Assembly: GCF_004151105.1 (NCBI RefSeq)
Contig: NZ_PHRF01000077.1
Span: forward strand, 30,150 to 94,149
From: Streptomyces sp. L-9-10
GTDB lineage: Bacteria; Actinomycetota; Actinomycetes; Streptomycetales; Streptomycetaceae
Direction: 5' to 3'
DNA length: 64,000 bases
Made by a program: the position numbers and the translations under genes. Within the stretch, counting starts at the first letter, position 1. Each line of letters begins with the position of its first letter. The notes under the pieces were generated by a model. The model saw only the letters and a list, made by a program, of their open reading frames with translations, made no database searches and was not told the DNA's origin. Of this stretch, positions 1 through 7,610 are shown one piece after another.

Positions 1-333
1 CTCAAAGGAGGCATGGCCCTGCTCCGCCCCGACCACGTCGTGCTTGCCGCCGAACACGGCAAGAGCGGCTCCCTCCTGGAGTCGGCTCATGCCTGGGCTC
101 AGATCCTGGCTTCTGCCGGAGCTGTCGAGGAGGACGACGCCGCCAATCCGGCGCACGGCAGCGGGGGACTCGAAACGGTCGCCAAGGCGGCCGTCAACGC
201 CTGAGACGGGCTCCATGGCTGTCCACACGGCACCTGGAACGCCCAGATCGACGGCCCACAACACATCGTCCACCTGAACGACCTGCGGCGGTCCGGTGCC
301 GACGCTCGTCCGTCGTCCCGGGCGGTCGGGCCC
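1..333. other. Left edge, no supportable gene
   Basis: A short open frame begins at 13 on the plus strand and ends at 204. The purine-rich AAAGGAGG stretch is only one base from its ATG, too close to act as a normal ribosome binding site, and the frame is also open leftward to the window edge. I recognise no family on either strand. It may be the tail of a gene that starts outside the window or degraded mobile DNA. Confidence 0.3.
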
Positions 334-1131
334 TCAGCTCCTCGGCCGGCGGTCCGGATTCCGGCCTGGGCGGACGGCAGGCCGGCGAATGAAGGGACGG
401 TCGTAGGGAGCGCGGTCGCGGGCGGCGATGACCTCCTCGGCCAAGGGTCCGACCGGTACCCGCAGAGGCACGGACGGCGACTCCACGAGGTCCGCGAGGG
501 CTCCGGCGACGTACTCGGGGGTGACCATCACCTCCGGGGGAATGCCGCCGGAGAGGAGCTCGGCGTACGGGTCGTCGGGCAGCCGGTAGGTGAGCATGTC
601 GTCCAGGGCGCCGGAGCTGATCGGGCCCGGCTGCACGAGGCTGACGTCGATACCGAAGCCCGCGACTTCCACGGCAAGGGTTTCGGCGAAGCCTTCAAGG
701 GCCCACTTCGTGGCCGCGTACGCGGCATTGCCCGGGATCACGGTCCGCCCGCCGACGCTGGAGACGAACAGCAGCCGGCCCTGCCGGCGCCTGCGCATCT
801 GGGGAAGGAGGGCCTGGGTGACGCGGATCGCGCCGACGGTGTTCTGGGCGTAGAGACGCTCGATCTCGGCGGTCGGGCTCGCCTCGACCGCGGCGGCGAA
901 GATGGCGGCGGCGTTCGAGATGAGGGTGTCCAGCTCGCCGGCCTGCTCGACGGCCGCCTCCACGCTGGCCTGGTCGCTTACGTCCAGGCACAGCCTCTGG
1001 TCGACGTCGAGATCCTCCAGAGCGCGGGGGTCGCGTGCGGTGGCGACCACGCGGTGGCCGCGCTTGGCCAGTTCGATGGCGGTGGCTCGGCCGACGCCCT
1101 TGGAGGCGCCGGTGATCAGGATCGAAGACAT
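334..1131 (-). CDS. SDR-family NAD(P)-dependent oxidoreductase
   Basis: The 265-residue protein is a classical short-chain dehydrogenase/reductase. A glycine-rich cofactor loop, TGASKGVG, lies at the N-terminus. An Asn-Ala-Ala version of the NNAG motif (SNAAA) sits near residue 90, and a YAATK catalytic Tyr/Lys pair near residue 155. An Arg follows the second beta strand (ATARDPR), which is usual for NADP preference in this family. Substrate cannot be read from sequence. It is transcribed divergently from an HxlR regulator across about 100 bp, the standard arrangement for an HxlR-controlled redox enzyme, so control by that neighbour is inferred. Confidence 0.88.
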   Translation of the reverse strand: MSSILITGASKGVGRATAIELAKRGHRVVATARDPRALEDLDVDQRLCLDVSDQASVEAAVEQAGELDTLISNAAAIFAAAVEASPTAEIERLYAQNTVGAIRVTQALLPQMRRRRQGRLLFVSSVGGRTVIPGNAAYAATKWALEGFAETLAVEVAGFGIDVSLVQPGPISSGALDDMLTYRLPDDPYAELLSGGIPPEVMVTPEYVAGALADLVESPSVPLRVPVGPLAEEVIAARDRAPYDRPFIRRPAVRPGRNPDRRPRS

Positions 1132-1187
1132 GGCTGAGGTGCTCCTTGCTCGCTGCGGCTCGCGCGAAAGGCGATCACCGAAAACAT

Positions 1188-1206
1188 GAGTTCGTTTTTC
1201 GAATTC
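1188..1206. promoter_or_regulatory. Candidate HxlR operator in divergent promoter
   Basis: A 7-bp inverted repeat (GAGTTCG, five T, CGAATTC, one mismatch) lies between the divergent SDR and HxlR genes. A TACGAT hexamer at 1218-1223 ends six bases before the GTG of the regulator, and no ribosome binding site is seen there. This spacing suits a leaderless transcript. The operator role is inferred from position and symmetry. Confidence 0.45.
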
Positions 1207-1229
1207 ACTGCACGGGTTACGATAGCACC

Positions 1230-1595
1230 GTGAGTCAGGAAATCGAATCGACCAATCTCGGTGCCCCTCGGGTCTGCCCCATCGCCGACGCGCTGGAGAT
1301 CATCGGCGAACGCTGGAGCCTGCTCGTCCTCCGTGAGATCGGCTTCGACGTCCACCGCTTCAAGGACATCCAGGTCAACACCGGAGCGCCCAGGGAGACC
1401 CTCGCCCTCCGGCTGCGCAAGCTCGAAGAAGCCGGAGTCATCGAACGACGCCGCTACAGCGAGCGCCCACCCCGCGACGAGTACCTGCTCACCGCAGCGG
1501 GGCAGGACCTCCTCCCCACCCTTGCCGCACTGCGCGCCTGGGGAGAACGCCACGCCTCCCCGGTGCGCCGCCCGTCCGCCGCGGCCGACGAATAG
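1230..1595 (+). CDS. HxlR-family winged-helix transcriptional regulator
   Basis: The protein of about 121 residues has the HxlR signature: a Cys close to the N-terminus in a CPIADALEIIGERW segment, then LLVLREI, then a helix-turn-helix (TGAPRETLALRLRKLEEAGVI) and the ERRRYSERPPRDEYLLTAAG wing. The GTG at 1230 is preferred over an upstream ATG at 1146 because the family normally begins just before this Cys and the upstream extension reads as promoter DNA. In HxlR/YodB-type proteins this Cys can sense electrophiles or quinones. It faces an SDR gene divergently and probably represses it and itself. Confidence 0.85.
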   Translation: MSQEIESTNLGAPRVCPIADALEIIGERWSLLVLREIGFDVHRFKDIQVNTGAPRETLALRLRKLEEAGVIERRRYSERPPRDEYLLTAAGQDLLPTLAALRAWGERHASPVRRPSAAADE

Positions 1596-1707
1596 CCGCC
1601 ACCGGGGCCGCGAACCGTGCCAACCGGACAGGTGGTAACTAAGGGCTGTCCCGTAAATGATCTCTCAGTGGCCTCGGGCATGGTGGGCTGCTGTACGGCT
1701 GGATGGG

Positions 1708-2275
1708 CTATCCGGCGGGGGCGAGGTTGTGCATCCGTGCGATACCGAGCATGGCGTGGTGGACGCCGTCACCTTTGAGACGGCAGTCACTGCTCCCACG
1801 CCTTGCAGTCGTTGCGGTTGCCGGGCAGGGGCCGGCCGACCACCACGACAGGGCGGGTGTCAGCGTTGATGACGACCTGGTGGTTGGTGGAGTACCGGTA
1901 GTTCTTCGACTGCTCGGCGACAGCGTGATCGCGGGTGGGCACCAGGGTCCCGTCGACGATCATCACGGTGTCCTTCGCGAACCGCTTGCGGGGCTGAAGG
2001 GCGAGCATCGGCCCGAGGTGATCGATGATTCGGTCCGCCGCCGATTTGGAAACCCCGAACAGCGGGGCCAGCCGGCGCATGGTCAGGTTCGTGCGCCAAT
2101 ACGTCGCGACCATCAGGGTCCGGTTCTTCAATGGCAGGTTCCACGGCCGGCCCCTGCGGGCCACGGCTGCACCCTCGCGCCGCAGAACCGTCATCAGCCT
2201 GGCAAAGGCGCGCGGACTCAGCCCGGTGGACGGGGCTATCCACGAGAACTCCGACGCCGTGATCACACCAGCCAT
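1708..2275 (-). pseudogene. IS5-family transposase, internally deleted
   Basis: The N-terminal part reads continuously from 2275 through the helix-turn-helix region (LAPLFGVSKSAADRIIDHLG) and the first catalytic segment VIVDGTLVPTRD to GNRNDCKAWEQ. It then meets a stop codon at 1787-1789. One frame away, and directly adjacent, the typical C-terminal end DCRLKGDGVHHAML...HNLAPAG follows to 1708. In intact relatives these two blocks are separated by several tens of residues carrying the remaining catalytic acids, so an internal deletion with frameshift has removed the active site. Confidence 0.85.
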
Positions 2276-2350
2276 ACGACAGATCATTTCAGTTGCCGAC
2301 ACGGCTCCCCGCGGCTGATCCTGGGCATCGGGCAAGCAAGGAGGAACAGG

Positions 2351-2731
2351 ATGGGGCTCATGCTCTCCCCTGGAGACGACGACGTGACCAGCCCAGACGT
2401 CTCCTGGTCCTATACCGGCTTCAACATGTTCAGGGAGTGGCTGGCCCAGGCGGAGGGGTTCACCCTTGCGGAGATGAACGGATTCGGTGGAGACCGCCTG
2501 TGGAGCAGCGTCTCCACCACGCTGGCACCGCTACTCGACCATCCAGACGACGACAGCTCTCTCGCGCCCGCTCAATGTGCGGCCATGCTGCCCAGGCTGG
2601 AGGCAATCACCGACCAGCGGCAGCACGAGGACGGGGATCCCGTCCTTGAACGACGCATCGACGATGTGCGTCAACTGGTCACCGTCATGAAGTACTGCTT
2701 GGAGAAGGAAGTTGAGCTCATCTTCTGCTGA
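2351..2731 (+). CDS. Passenger gene inside IS element, unknown function
   Basis: A 126-residue acidic protein with an excellent AAGGAGG ribosome binding site six bases before its ATG. It is divergent from the transposase and lies wholly between the element's inverted repeats. It is rich in Asp/Glu and has Trp/Phe-rich segments (SWSYTGFNMFREWL; ISEs such as FGGDRLW), with no signal peptide and no membrane helix. I do not recognise a functional family. A regulatory, toxin-immunity or host-derived cargo role is possible but nothing in the sequence decides it. Confidence 0.65.
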   Translation: MGLMLSPGDDDVTSPDVSWSYTGFNMFREWLAQAEGFTLAEMNGFGGDRLWSSVSTTLAPLLDHPDDDSSLAPAQCAAMLPRLEAITDQRQHEDGDPVLERRIDDVRQLVTVMKYCLEKEVELIFC

Positions 2732-3020
2732 CCCCCGCGGGCTGTCTCCCGCTGGAGATGAACAGCAGTTACGGGACAACCCTTGGGCAAGTAGCAAACT
2801 CGCCCCGAGAGACACAGTCACCGGCATCACGCGAGCACACGTAAATCGTGTGATTTCTCTTCCCCGTTCAGCGAGTAAGGCGTTGTCTCACGTGGCAAGT
2901 TTCGCGAGCTTCTTGAGTAGCTCAGGGCGGTGGCCATGGCCAGGCTTCGGCTCTGCCGGTCGTTGCGGTCCACGTACGGGATCTTGAGGCCACGAGTAGC
3001 CCATGGCAGGCTCATGCCGC

Positions 3021-3605
3021 ATGATCGATGAATTCGCGAAGGACAACCTGCACGAGAGACTGCGGCGGGATCGCAAGGCGCTGCTCTGGAAACTCGACGG
3101 CCTGTCCGAATACGACGCCCGCCGACCTTTGACAGTGACCGGGACCAACCTCCTCGGCCTGGTCAAACACGTGGCCAGCGTCGAGGCCAGGTACTTCGGC
3201 GAGGTCTTCGACCGGCCGTCTCCGGAACCGCTGCCCCGGTGGCAGGACCACGACGGCAGCGATCTGTGGGCGGCTGAGGACGAGGCGCGCGATCAGATCA
3301 TCGAGTCCTACCGGCGCACGTGGGAACACTCAGACGCGACGATCGACGAGCTTGTCCTCGATGCCCCCGGCCACGTGCCGTGGTGGCCGGAGCCTTATGC
3401 CAACACGAACCTGTTCGCCATCCTGGTCCACGTCCTTGGCGAGACCAACCGGCATGCCGGGCACGCCGACATCCTGCGCGAAGGCGTCGACGGCCGAACC
3501 GGGATGCGCCCCGAACACGAGATGCGGATCGATGAGGACGCCCGCACCGCCTACTGCGCGAAGATCGAGCAGGCCGCCAGATCGGCCGCATCAGTCAAGG
3601 CATAG
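3021..3605 (+). CDS. DinB-family (DUF664-like) protein
   Basis: A 194-residue soluble four-helix protein of the DinB/YfiT-like superfamily. It begins MIDEFAKDNL and carries an LLGLVKHVASVEARYF helix with the first His of the presumed metal site near residue 50. A second histidine-rich helix (ILVHVLGETNRHAGHADILRE) lies near residues 130-155. Members are metal-dependent thiol-transfer enzymes or damage-responsive proteins, and the substrate here is unknown. I chose the second ATG because relatives start at this residue; the ATG at 3003 would add six residues. It sits between 30-bp inverted repeats, suggesting mobilisation. Confidence 0.8.
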   Translation: MIDEFAKDNLHERLRRDRKALLWKLDGLSEYDARRPLTVTGTNLLGLVKHVASVEARYFGEVFDRPSPEPLPRWQDHDGSDLWAAEDEARDQIIESYRRTWEHSDATIDELVLDAPGHVPWWPEPYANTNLFAILVHVLGETNRHAGHADILREGVDGRTGMRPEHEMRIDEDARTAYCAKIEQAARSAASVKA

Positions 3606-3695
3606 AACGCTGTCCCACGTGACGTGATGTTCGAGCGGCATGGTGCCGGCCGTGAGTGCTGATCTGTGCCGCCTGACCATCCATACGAACGAAAG

Positions 3696-3773
3696 GGCTC
3701 GCACTTCCTCGCCTTCCTCGGCCTGGCCGCTGCCCTGACCTGCTACAAGAAGCTCGCGAAACTTGCCACGTGA
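3696..3773 (+). pseudogene. IS transposase C-terminal remnant
   Basis: About 25 residues (HFLAFLGLAAALTCYKKLAK then LAT and stop) match the extreme C-terminus of IS5-like transposases of streptomycetes. No upstream coding sequence for the rest of the protein is present. The stop codon lies inside the right copy of the 30-bp inverted repeat. Confidence 0.6.
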
Positions 3774-3864
3774 GACGCCCTCTGAGTCCGAGTCGCAGGG
3801 CCGCTGTGCCGTCCGGCATCCGTGGGCGGCCCTTCGCTCGTGAGCGTGAGTGTGTCCGTGGGAG

Positions 3865-4353
3865 TCACATCAAGGGGGTCAGCCAGCCTTCGAGCACGGC
3901 TTCCCGGTCCCGTGAATGCAGGACCGCGGCCGGTCTGCTCTCTCCCCACCACTGGGTCAGCAGGGAAGGCGAGGCGCTGCCCCGCACGAAGTGGGAGAGC
4001 AGCCCGAGCGAGAGGTCGACCTCCCGCTGGGCGTACGCGGTGGCGGCGGCGGAGAAGACCGGTGTCTCGACACGCTCGTCCTGGGCGTGCACCACCGCGG
4101 TCATCATCGACGGACCGTCCGGCCCCCAGAAGTTCAGAGCGGCGGCAATGACGGCCGTCACCCGAGTCGCCCACCGTACGGTCGCCGAACGGACCGGAAC
4201 GTCCAGCACCTGAAGATCCGTCACATCCTTCCAGAGCCACGTCTGTTCACCGACCGAAACTCCGGCTGGGGAAAGGAAGACGCCAGGGTCCTCCTCGACT
4301 GGCGGCGCACCCAGGCACACTTTGTCCTGCTCTATCCAGAACAGGCCGATCAT
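3865..4353 (-). CDS. Conserved streptomycete hypothetical protein
   Basis: A 162-residue protein without signal peptide. It has an MIGLFWIEQDKVCLGAPP start followed by a WLWKDVTDLQVLDVPVRS strand and an AVIAAALNFWGPDGPS hydrophobic segment. This arrangement resembles small proteins common in Streptomyces whose function is not known. The ATG at 4353 was preferred over an upstream in-frame ATG at 4527 because conserved sequence starts there. It has no obvious operon partners. Confidence 0.6.
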   Translation of the reverse strand: MIGLFWIEQDKVCLGAPPVEEDPGVFLSPAGVSVGEQTWLWKDVTDLQVLDVPVRSATVRWATRVTAVIAAALNFWGPDGPSMMTAVVHAQDERVETPVFSAAATAYAQREVDLSLGLLSHFVRGSASPSLLTQWWGESRPAAVLHSRDREAVLEGWLTPLM

Positions 4354-4860
4354 GCTTCCCAGACGGTCGGGGCCGCCGTCGTGGGGGGAGGGGATTACCA
4401 ATTTTAGCTCCGTTCCTCGATCACAGACAGGGAAGCCTTCGTCCGCCGGGCGGCGGACCTCCCACTTTCGCCGTACCGCGTCAGGCCGACCGGACATACG
4501 CGGATCGCCGGCCGAGGGCAGCCACAACGCTGGTGGCCTCCTTCTTTGCCGACAGACGCCCGATCATGCCAGGACGGACCCCGGCACAGGGAACCCTCCG
4601 GCCACGCAGGGATCTGCCGCACCGGCCACGCCAGGGGACTGCCGACCACCGCACTGCCGGTGCCTGAGACGTGTCTGTGCCGTCGGCCCGAAACACACAC
4701 GTCGTCAGCTCGCCGAAACGGAGGCAGGCCCCATCGGCAATATTGGATCCCCCCACTGCACTGCCCGCGACATCGCCGCCCTCCTGTGCACCTGGCCCAC
4801 AGGCTGACAGCACACCGCCCACAGCCGAACCCGCGGACAGCGCAGACAAGGAGAATCCCC
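4354..4860. other. No recognisable gene
   Basis: This stretch contains only open frames with unnatural composition for proteins (Arg/Pro/His rich) on both strands. I see no domain, terminator or repeat that I can support. Its end supplies the ribosome binding site for the small gene at 4861. Confidence 0.4.
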
Positions 4861-5268
4861 ATGCCCGACACCTGGAACGACCGCCCCCTTGCCGACCCGA
4901 ACCCCGTCCGCGAACAGGAGCCGATCCGCTACCGCATCCACGATGCCGACGGTGGCCGATTGTTGGGCATCGGTACGGCCCGTGGCGGCGGCTACCTGGC
5001 CGTCGCGGATCACTACCAGCGGATTGAGGCCGCGCACCATGGCCACGGCGTAGCCGGGGGAGCGGCGGCTTGGGCGGGCGGAGCGTGCAGTCCTCTGCGG
5101 TGGCCGTCACGGCGGCAGCCCCGCGCACCTTCCCGGCGGAGGGGTCAACAACTCGACGTGCCGGGGGCGTCGACCTGCCCCTGGCCGATAGCGGCCAGCG
5201 CGCGGTCCAGGACCTCCTGGACCTGGCCGAGGGCCGAGATCGTGGTCACCAGACCAAGAGCCTGGTAG
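4861..5268 (+). CDS. Small hypothetical protein, probably truncated
   Basis: An AAGGAG sequence at 4848-4853 lies seven bases before the ATG, so translation initiation looks real. The first 60 or so residues (an acidic YRIHDADGGRLLGIGTARGGGYLAV stretch split by glycine turns) look protein-like. The last part is Arg/Ser/Trp rich and overlaps, antisense, the adenylate kinase remnant. The gene therefore appears to have lost its natural 3' end at the junction. Function unknown. Confidence 0.4.
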   Translation: MPDTWNDRPLADPNPVREQEPIRYRIHDADGGRLLGIGTARGGGYLAVADHYQRIEAAHHGHGVAGGAAAWAGGACSPLRWPSRRQPRAPSRRRGQQLDVPGASTCPWPIAASARSRTSWTWPRAEIVVTRPRAW

Positions 5269-5488
5269 TGGTCGACGACCGGTGCCGTCTCGCTGCGATA
5301 GACCTTCAGCCGCCTGCGAACAGTTGCCTCGCGGTCGTCATCGCGCTGGTACAGCTCACCGCCGCAGACCTCGCAGGTTCCTGCCACCGCAGGCGGGCTG
5401 TGGTCGGGTGGATCGACAGATGTGCGGCGAGGCGCACAGCCTGCGTACCCTTGCCGGCTCCTGGCGGCCCGATCAGGAGGATGCGCAT
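5145..5488 (-). pseudogene. Adenylate kinase, internally deleted
   Basis: The first 27 residues are a perfect adenylate kinase start with the P-loop GPPGAGKGTQA. After about LSI the reading frame breaks, and from 5387 a second frame encodes the family's LID/C-terminal part: CEVCGGELYQRDDD, RRRLKVYRSETAPVVDHY, and a terminal LGQVQEVLDRALAAI helix. Normal enzymes are about 215 residues, so roughly 110 residues including the whole AMP-binding domain are missing. It is an extra, dead copy; the essential gene normally sits in the ribosomal protein operon. Confidence 0.85.
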
Positions 5489-5699
5489 CGATGATGTGTC
5501 CCTTCGGTCATGCTGGGCGTCGTGACTGCGTAGACGCTCTTCTCCTTGTGTATTTCACAGATGATGGGCACGGTGAGGTCCTTTTCCATGGGTGCCCAGG
5601 TATTTCCGCGGCGTGCCCGGCATGCGAACGGGTGCGGGCGCTTGTTGAGCTGGTGGAGAGCACAGCGAGCAAAAGGCGCTTCGCACGTGCATGGCCCGG

Positions 5700-5890
5700 C
5701 TTGGTCGTGATCTTCGTAGCGTCGCTGTGCGGCCCGTCCGGTGCGGGAGTCTCGCCGAAGCCCCGAAGATCACAGCGCACCAGCGGGTTGCCGGTAGTCG
5801 GCGTCGATCAAGGCCGGCCACTGGGTATCCCACATCCGCCGGTCACACACCGGAATGCAACAGCACCAGCACCAGCACAGGACCGTTTCC
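5700..5890 (-). pseudogene. Alpha/beta-hydrolase N-terminal remnant
   Basis: Read on the minus strand with two frameshifts, this stretch gives PVLVLVLLHSGV, then CDRRMWDTQWPALIDADYR, then VRCDLRGFGETPAPDGPHSD. These are the consecutive oxyanion-hole and strand beta-4 regions of alpha/beta hydrolases. The nucleophile elbow and everything after are absent. A CTGGTG repetition near 5868 may have caused one slip. Confidence 0.65.
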
Positions 5891-6137
5891 GGCCACCTCA
5901 TGAGAGAGCGTCATCCGGCAAGACCCTACGCAGCGGCTGCTCGGGACGCGTCCCGGTTAACACCCGCCACCTCCCCGCCCCTCATCCCGCGGCCCTCACC
6001 GAACTCATTGACAGCGGACTGGCCCCCTGTCACTGTCTCGTCTGACAGCGGCAGTTCCCGGAGAGAGCCCCGAGGGGACCGCCGCTCGATCCTCCCCCCA
6101 CCCCCGCGTCTCCCTCGCAGCTGAGTCACCGCCGATG

Positions 6138-6151
6138 TGGGAGCGCTCCCA
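6138..6151. promoter_or_regulatory. CebR-type operator
   Basis: TGGGAGCGCTCCCA is a perfect 14-bp palindrome 15 bases before the start codon of the GH6 cellulase gene. It is identical to the site bound by the cellobiose/cellotriose-responsive LacI-family repressor CebR in front of streptomycete cellulase genes. Repression released by cello-oligosaccharides is therefore expected. No cebR gene is in this window. Confidence 0.85.
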
Positions 6152-6166
6152 GAGAGGGCTGCACTC

Positions 6167-7141
6167 ATGAGAAAGATGATGCGTACGCTCGTCACGTCGG
6201 CATTCGCGTGCCTGCTCCTGCCCCTCGGCGCCGGGCAGGCCGACGCCGGCGTCCTGGCCGATCCGATCGGCATGACCAGCGGGTTCTACGCGGACCCGAA
6301 CTCGACACCGGCCGCATGGGCCGCGGCGAACCCCGGCGACGGACGGGCGCCGGCAATCCGGGACAACATCGCCTCGCGCCCCATGGCCCGGTGGTTCGGT
6401 TCCTGGAGCGGTGACATCGGCGCCGCGGTGGGCTCCTACGTGGGAGCCGCGGACGCCGCCGACAAACTTCCCGTCCTGATCGCCTACAACATCCCCGGCC
6501 GCGACGCCTGTGGCGGCCACTCCGGCGGCGGGGCGGGTTCCCCGGCGGCGTACCGCACCTGGATATCCGCCTTCGCCTCGGCCATCGGCGGGCGACCGGC
6601 GCTGGTGGTGATCGAGCCCGACTCCCTCGGTGACTACAGCTGTCTGACGCAGCAGCAGATCGATGAGCGCAACGCCATGCTCAGAGACGCCCTGGCGCAG
6701 TTCTCCGCGCACGCGCCCAACACGTGGACGTACCTGGATGCCGGAAACCCCGCCTGGATCGACGCGGCCACCATGGCCCGGCATCTCGACGGCGCGGGGG
6801 CCCGGCAGGCGCACGGCTTCTCGTCGAACATCTCGAACTACTACGGCAACAGCCGCAACATCGGCTACGGCAACGCCATCAACTCGGCGCTGTCGGCGTC
6901 CTACGGTTACACGAAGCCTTTCGTCATCGACACCAGCCGCAACGGCAACGATTCCAACGGCGAGTGGTGCAACCCCGCAGGTCGGAGGATCGGCGCCGTC
7001 AGCCAGACGGGCGGCGGAGCCGAGATGCTGCTGTGGCTGAAGACTCCCGGCGAGTCCGACGGCAACTGCGGAGTCGGCGCCGGCTCCGTGGCCGGTCAGT
7101 TCCTCCCGGAAGTCGCGTACAAGATGATCTACGGATACTGA
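6167..7141 (+). CDS. Secreted GH6 endoglucanase
   Basis: A 324-residue precursor hydrolyses beta-1,4-glucan bonds of cellulose outside the cell. Residues 1-27 form a Sec signal peptide (MRKMMRTL basic end, hydrophobic core, QADA cleavage region). The mature part is a single glycoside hydrolase family 6 catalytic domain. It has VIEPDSLGDYSC with the catalytic acid Asp, a GFSSNISNYYG loop and the GH6 signature WLKTPGESDGNC near residue 295. No carbohydrate-binding module is attached, so it is shorter than many actinomycete cellulases. The ATG at 6167 is chosen because it gives a proper signal peptide and lies just after the CebR palindrome. A strong hairpin follows the gene. Confidence 0.95.
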   Translation: MRKMMRTLVTSAFACLLLPLGAGQADAGVLADPIGMTSGFYADPNSTPAAWAAANPGDGRAPAIRDNIASRPMARWFGSWSGDIGAAVGSYVGAADAADKLPVLIAYNIPGRDACGGHSGGGAGSPAAYRTWISAFASAIGGRPALVVIEPDSLGDYSCLTQQQIDERNAMLRDALAQFSAHAPNTWTYLDAGNPAWIDAATMARHLDGAGARQAHGFSSNISNYYGNSRNIGYGNAINSALSASYGYTKPFVIDTSRNGNDSNGEWCNPAGRRIGAVSQTGGGAEMLLWLKTPGESDGNCGVGAGSVAGQFLPEVAYKMIYGY

Positions 7142-7157
7142 GGCCGCCCGATTCGTC

Positions 7158-7193
7158 ACTGCGGGCTGCTTCCTCCCGGTCGCAGCCCGCAGT
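7158..7193 (+). terminator. Hairpin terminator after GH6 gene
   Basis: A perfect 12-bp stem (ACTGCGGGCTGC with its complement) and a 12-base loop lie 17 bases after the cellulase stop codon. No T-run follows, as is common for streptomycete terminators. Confidence 0.8.
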
Positions 7194-7610
7194 CAACGGT
7201 CCCGTCCCGGGCCAGCAGATCCCGCTTCTGGGACGCACCTGCGGCGCCCTGGGCTCGGCCCCGGAGGAGCGCCTTTCGGAGCGCGCTGCCCGCAGCGCCG
7301 TCGGGGACCACACGATTGGACGCAACAGACGTGCAGAATGAAGCGCGCTGATTGAATCTGGGGTCTGGGACAGGGGACGCCGTGAGTATCCAGGTCGAAT
7401 ACTGGATTTCACAGAAAGCGGCCGGAATCAGATCATGACCGATGGTGCTGGGGCAACGGTCATGGGAATTCACCATTTTTGCGACGCCGCCTCGATGGCA
7501 ATCGAGAATTGGACTGCCGCCGTGGCGGGTGGCGTGCGGTGCCGAGGATCGGTCGCGGTCTCCACATCGATGACCGCTGGAACCGACAATGCGAAAGGAA
7601 GCGCCTCAAT

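Larger units (their letters stand above)
1641..2784. mobile_element. IS5-type insertion element with passenger gene, transposase deleted
   Basis: Terminal inverted repeats bound the element: AAGGGCTGTCCCGTAA from 1641, and its inverted copy ending at 2784 with one mismatch over 16 bases. Between them lie a decayed IS5/IS427-like DDE transposase on the minus strand and a divergently oriented small gene with a good ribosome binding site. No clear target duplication was found at the ends. Transposase loss means it can move only if a related enzyme acts in trans. Confidence 0.7.
2886..3775. repeat. 30-bp perfect inverted repeats flanking DinB gene
   Basis: A 30-base sequence beginning TCTCACGTGGCAAGTT at 2886-2915 recurs as its exact reverse complement at 3746-3775. 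The right copy coincides with the last codons of a transposase-like reading frame (KKLAKLAT then stop at 3771-3773), and the left copy would encode the same residues on the minus strand. The simplest reading is that two inverted remnants of one IS flank a captured gene. A non-autonomous element is the alternative. Confidence 0.75.

Noticed and set aside
13..204. Small gene with AAAGGAGG ahead of ATG
   Set aside because: The purine stretch is one base from the ATG, the frame is open to the window edge and the product matches nothing I recognise.
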